In this document: positions 6,618-7,645 of the stretch, one piece after another | Layout of the letters: the number at the start of each line of letters is the position of its first letter | How positions within the stretch are numbered: the stretch's first letter is position 1 | NCBI GenBank assembly: GCA_031368215.1 | Contig: JANLRD010000107.1 | Coordinates: 1-7,645, forward strand | Reading direction: 5' to 3' | Length of the DNA stretch: 7,645 nucleotides | Source of the DNA: JANLQX01 sp031368215 | GTDB taxonomy: Bacteria > Actinomycetota > Acidimicrobiia > Acidimicrobiales > JANYDT01 | Made by a program: the position numbers and the translations under genes | Notes under the pieces: model-generated | What the model was told of the DNA's origin: nothing | The model's database searches: none | The model's input: the letters and a program-made list of their open reading frames with translations, nothing else

Positions 6618-6623
6618 TACGGT
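6618..6623 (+). promoter_or_regulatory. Candidate -10 box TACGGT, leaderless promoter of fdhD
   Basis: TACGGT lies 6 bases before the fdhD ATG, just after the stop of the preceding gene. A GGTGGAGG sequence overlaps it but ends 1 base before the ATG, too close to work as a normal Shine-Dalgarno site. fdhD may thus have its own leaderless transcript in addition to read-through from the operon. No convincing -35 is visible. Confidence 0.4.
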
Positions 6624-6629
6624 GGAGGC

Positions 6630-7508
6630 ATGTCCAGTGCCGACGGTGTGGCCGCTCGCGGGCGGGCAAAGGTTGCCCGCCTCCCCGCCACGGTGATCAG
6701 CCCGAAGGGCCGCGTCCGGAGCGAGCAACGGGTCGCCGGCGAGGAACCGCTCGAGATCCGGCTCGGCTCACCGCTCGTCGAACCGACGGCGGTGAACGTC
6801 ACGATGCGCACACCGGGCGACGACTTCGAGCTCGCCGTCGGATGGTGCGTTACGGAGGGGCTGCTCCCCCAGCCGGTCGAACTGGCCGAGGTGAAGTACT
6901 GCGTCCGCACCGGCGACACCGATCCTTCGGCAGGGCGTCCCGTGCAGAACTACAACGTGGTCTCTGTAATCGCCAGGCATCACCACGGCGGTCAATCCCG
7001 GCGTGCCCACGTGACCTCGTCGAGCTGTGGCATCTGCGGGACGGAGTCGCTCGACGCACTCCAACTACGGACGCCGACGGTGTCCGCCGAGCGGGGGCCG
7101 ACGATCGAGCGCGGCGTTCTTGTCGGCCTCCCCGACCGGCTGCGCACCCAGCAGCGCACCTTCGACGCCACGGGGGGCAGCCACGCCGCCGGCCTCTTCC
7201 AACCGGACGGGAGCGCCTTCGTCATCCGAGAGGACGTCGGCCGCCACAATGCCGTAGACAAAGTGATCGGCCACGCCGCCATCAACCGCCGTCTCCCCTT
7301 GGCGAACCACGTGCTGATGGTGAGCGGCCGGGTGTCGTTCGAGATCGTGCAGAAGGCCGCCATGGCCGGTATCGCGATCATCGCTGCGGTCAGCGCGCCG
7401 ACCGACCTTGCCATCGACGCGGCTGACCGGATGGGCCTCACGCTCGCCACCTTCGTGCGTGGCGACTCGGCGACCGTGTGGACGCACGACCACCGGATCA
7501 CCGACTGA
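6630..7508 (+). CDS. fdhD: Formate dehydrogenase accessory sulfurtransferase FdhD
   Basis: This 292-residue cytoplasmic protein takes sulfur from the cysteine desulfurase (IscS) and passes it to the bis-MGD molybdenum cofactor before insertion into formate dehydrogenase. Seen in order: an EEPLEIRLG entry strand (38-46); the VNVTMRTPGDDFELAVGW block (55-72); the catalytic CxxC loop SSSCGICG (130-137, C133 and C136); TGGSHAAGLF (181-190); REDVGRHNAVDKVIGHA (200-216), which belongs to the cofactor-binding core; and MVSGRVSFEIVQKAAMAG (230-247). The length is normal for the family. The ATG at 6630 is 14 bases after the preceding stop. No formate dehydrogenase gene lies in the window, but many such enzymes are selenoproteins, so finding fdhD beside a predicted selenoprotein is consistent with selenium use in this organism. 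Family assignment is firm. Confidence 0.97.
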   Translation: MSSADGVAARGRAKVARLPATVISPKGRVRSEQRVAGEEPLEIRLGSPLVEPTAVNVTMRTPGDDFELAVGWCVTEGLLPQPVELAEVKYCVRTGDTDPSAGRPVQNYNVVSVIARHHHGGQSRRAHVTSSSCGICGTESLDALQLRTPTVSAERGPTIERGVLVGLPDRLRTQQRTFDATGGSHAAGLFQPDGSAFVIREDVGRHNAVDKVIGHAAINRRLPLANHVLMVSGRVSFEIVQKAAMAGIAIIAAVSAPTDLAIDAADRMGLTLATFVRGDSATVWTHDHRITD

Positions 7509-7527
7509 CGGACCCCCGTTGGGAGCT

Positions 7528-7645
7528 GCCGGAACCTCCGGTGCTCCTTGACCGTGACTTCGCCCACTGCGCCACCGCCCGCCGGAACCTCCGGTGCTAC
7601 TTGACCGTGACTTCGCCCACTGCGCCACCGCCCGCCGGAACCTCC
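7528..7645. repeat. 53-bp direct tandem repeat, at least 2.2 copies, cut by window end
   Basis: Copies begin at 7528, 7581 and 7634 (period 53) with the unit opening GCCGGAACCTCCGGTGCT. The first two copies differ at a single base (C7546 versus A7599); the third shows only 12 bases before the edge. Each copy contains CCGGA-ACC-TCCGG, a 5-bp hairpin (7529-7541 in copy 1), which may serve as the end of the fdhD transcript. The period is not a multiple of 3. Confidence 0.9.
7597..7645 (-). CDS. Possible C-terminal end of a minus-strand gene entering from the right
   Basis: Reading the minus strand from the edge gives the peptide EVPAGGGAVGEVTVK followed by TAG at 7599-7597. The alternating hydrophobic/charged ending looks like a real protein terminus, and the gene would be convergent with fdhD. 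Only 15 codons are visible and they lie in a tandem repeat, so chance is not excluded. The A7599/C7546 difference creates the stop in this copy; the copy nearer fdhD reads on as AAGGAG. Confidence 0.3.
   Translation of the reverse strand, partial: EVPAGGGAVGEVTVK

Noticed and set aside
5310..7508. One 732-residue protein covering the last part of the window
   Set aside because: Only the last 292 residues (FdhD) resemble a protein. The Arg/Pro-rich front part is an off-frame reading of the selenoprotein and its partner gene.
7528..7645. CRISPR array
   Set aside because: The whole 53-bp unit repeats with no unique spacers, so this is a simple tandem repeat.

Overview
The window is high-GC DNA with short intergenic gaps. 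At four genes a TACNNT box lies upstream of the start, and at three of these it sits only 5-8 bases before the start codon. That pattern suggests a high-GC actinobacterium with much leaderless transcription. The combination of a type IV pilus ATPase, a YheO-type helix-turn-helix protein and a UGSC selenoprotein makes a marine or aquatic Acidimicrobiia-like lineage my best guess. The lineage is inference only.

Left part (1-2850): two minus-strand genes of a type IV pilus/type II secretion machine. A PilB/GspE-type assembly ATPase (465-2402) carries a two-motif MshEN region that predicts cyclic-di-GMP control. Eleven bases after it, a PilC/GspF-type membrane platform protein begins and runs off the left edge; it has an unusually long basic, disordered N-terminus. 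A small helix-turn-helix protein (2471-2851) is transcribed divergently from the ATPase across a 68-base gap.

Middle (2918-4836): a two-gene minus-strand operon. A protein made of two tandem SnoaL/NTF2-like domains is coupled by a TTGA stop/start overlap to a class I SAM-dependent methyltransferase with an N-terminal winged helix (Rv2258c-like). The substrate is unknown.

Right part (4994-7508): a plus-strand operon. Its first gene appears to be a selenoprotein: an in-frame TGA at 5282-5284 lies exactly at the U of a U-G-S-C motif, and the same frame stays open to 5530. A plain ORF call would split it into two fragments. It overlaps by ATGA a 362-residue protein of unknown function that is probably its working partner. 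fdhD, the sulfurtransferase that activates molybdenum formate dehydrogenases (often selenoproteins themselves), follows after 14 bases. The leader of the selenoprotein gene holds a perfect 14-bp dyad and a second hairpin before a strong ribosome binding site.

Right edge (7528-7645): a 53-bp tandem repeat, cut by the window end. It may contain the last codons of a minus-strand gene entering from the right. No tRNA, rRNA, insertion sequence, CRISPR array or origin was seen.
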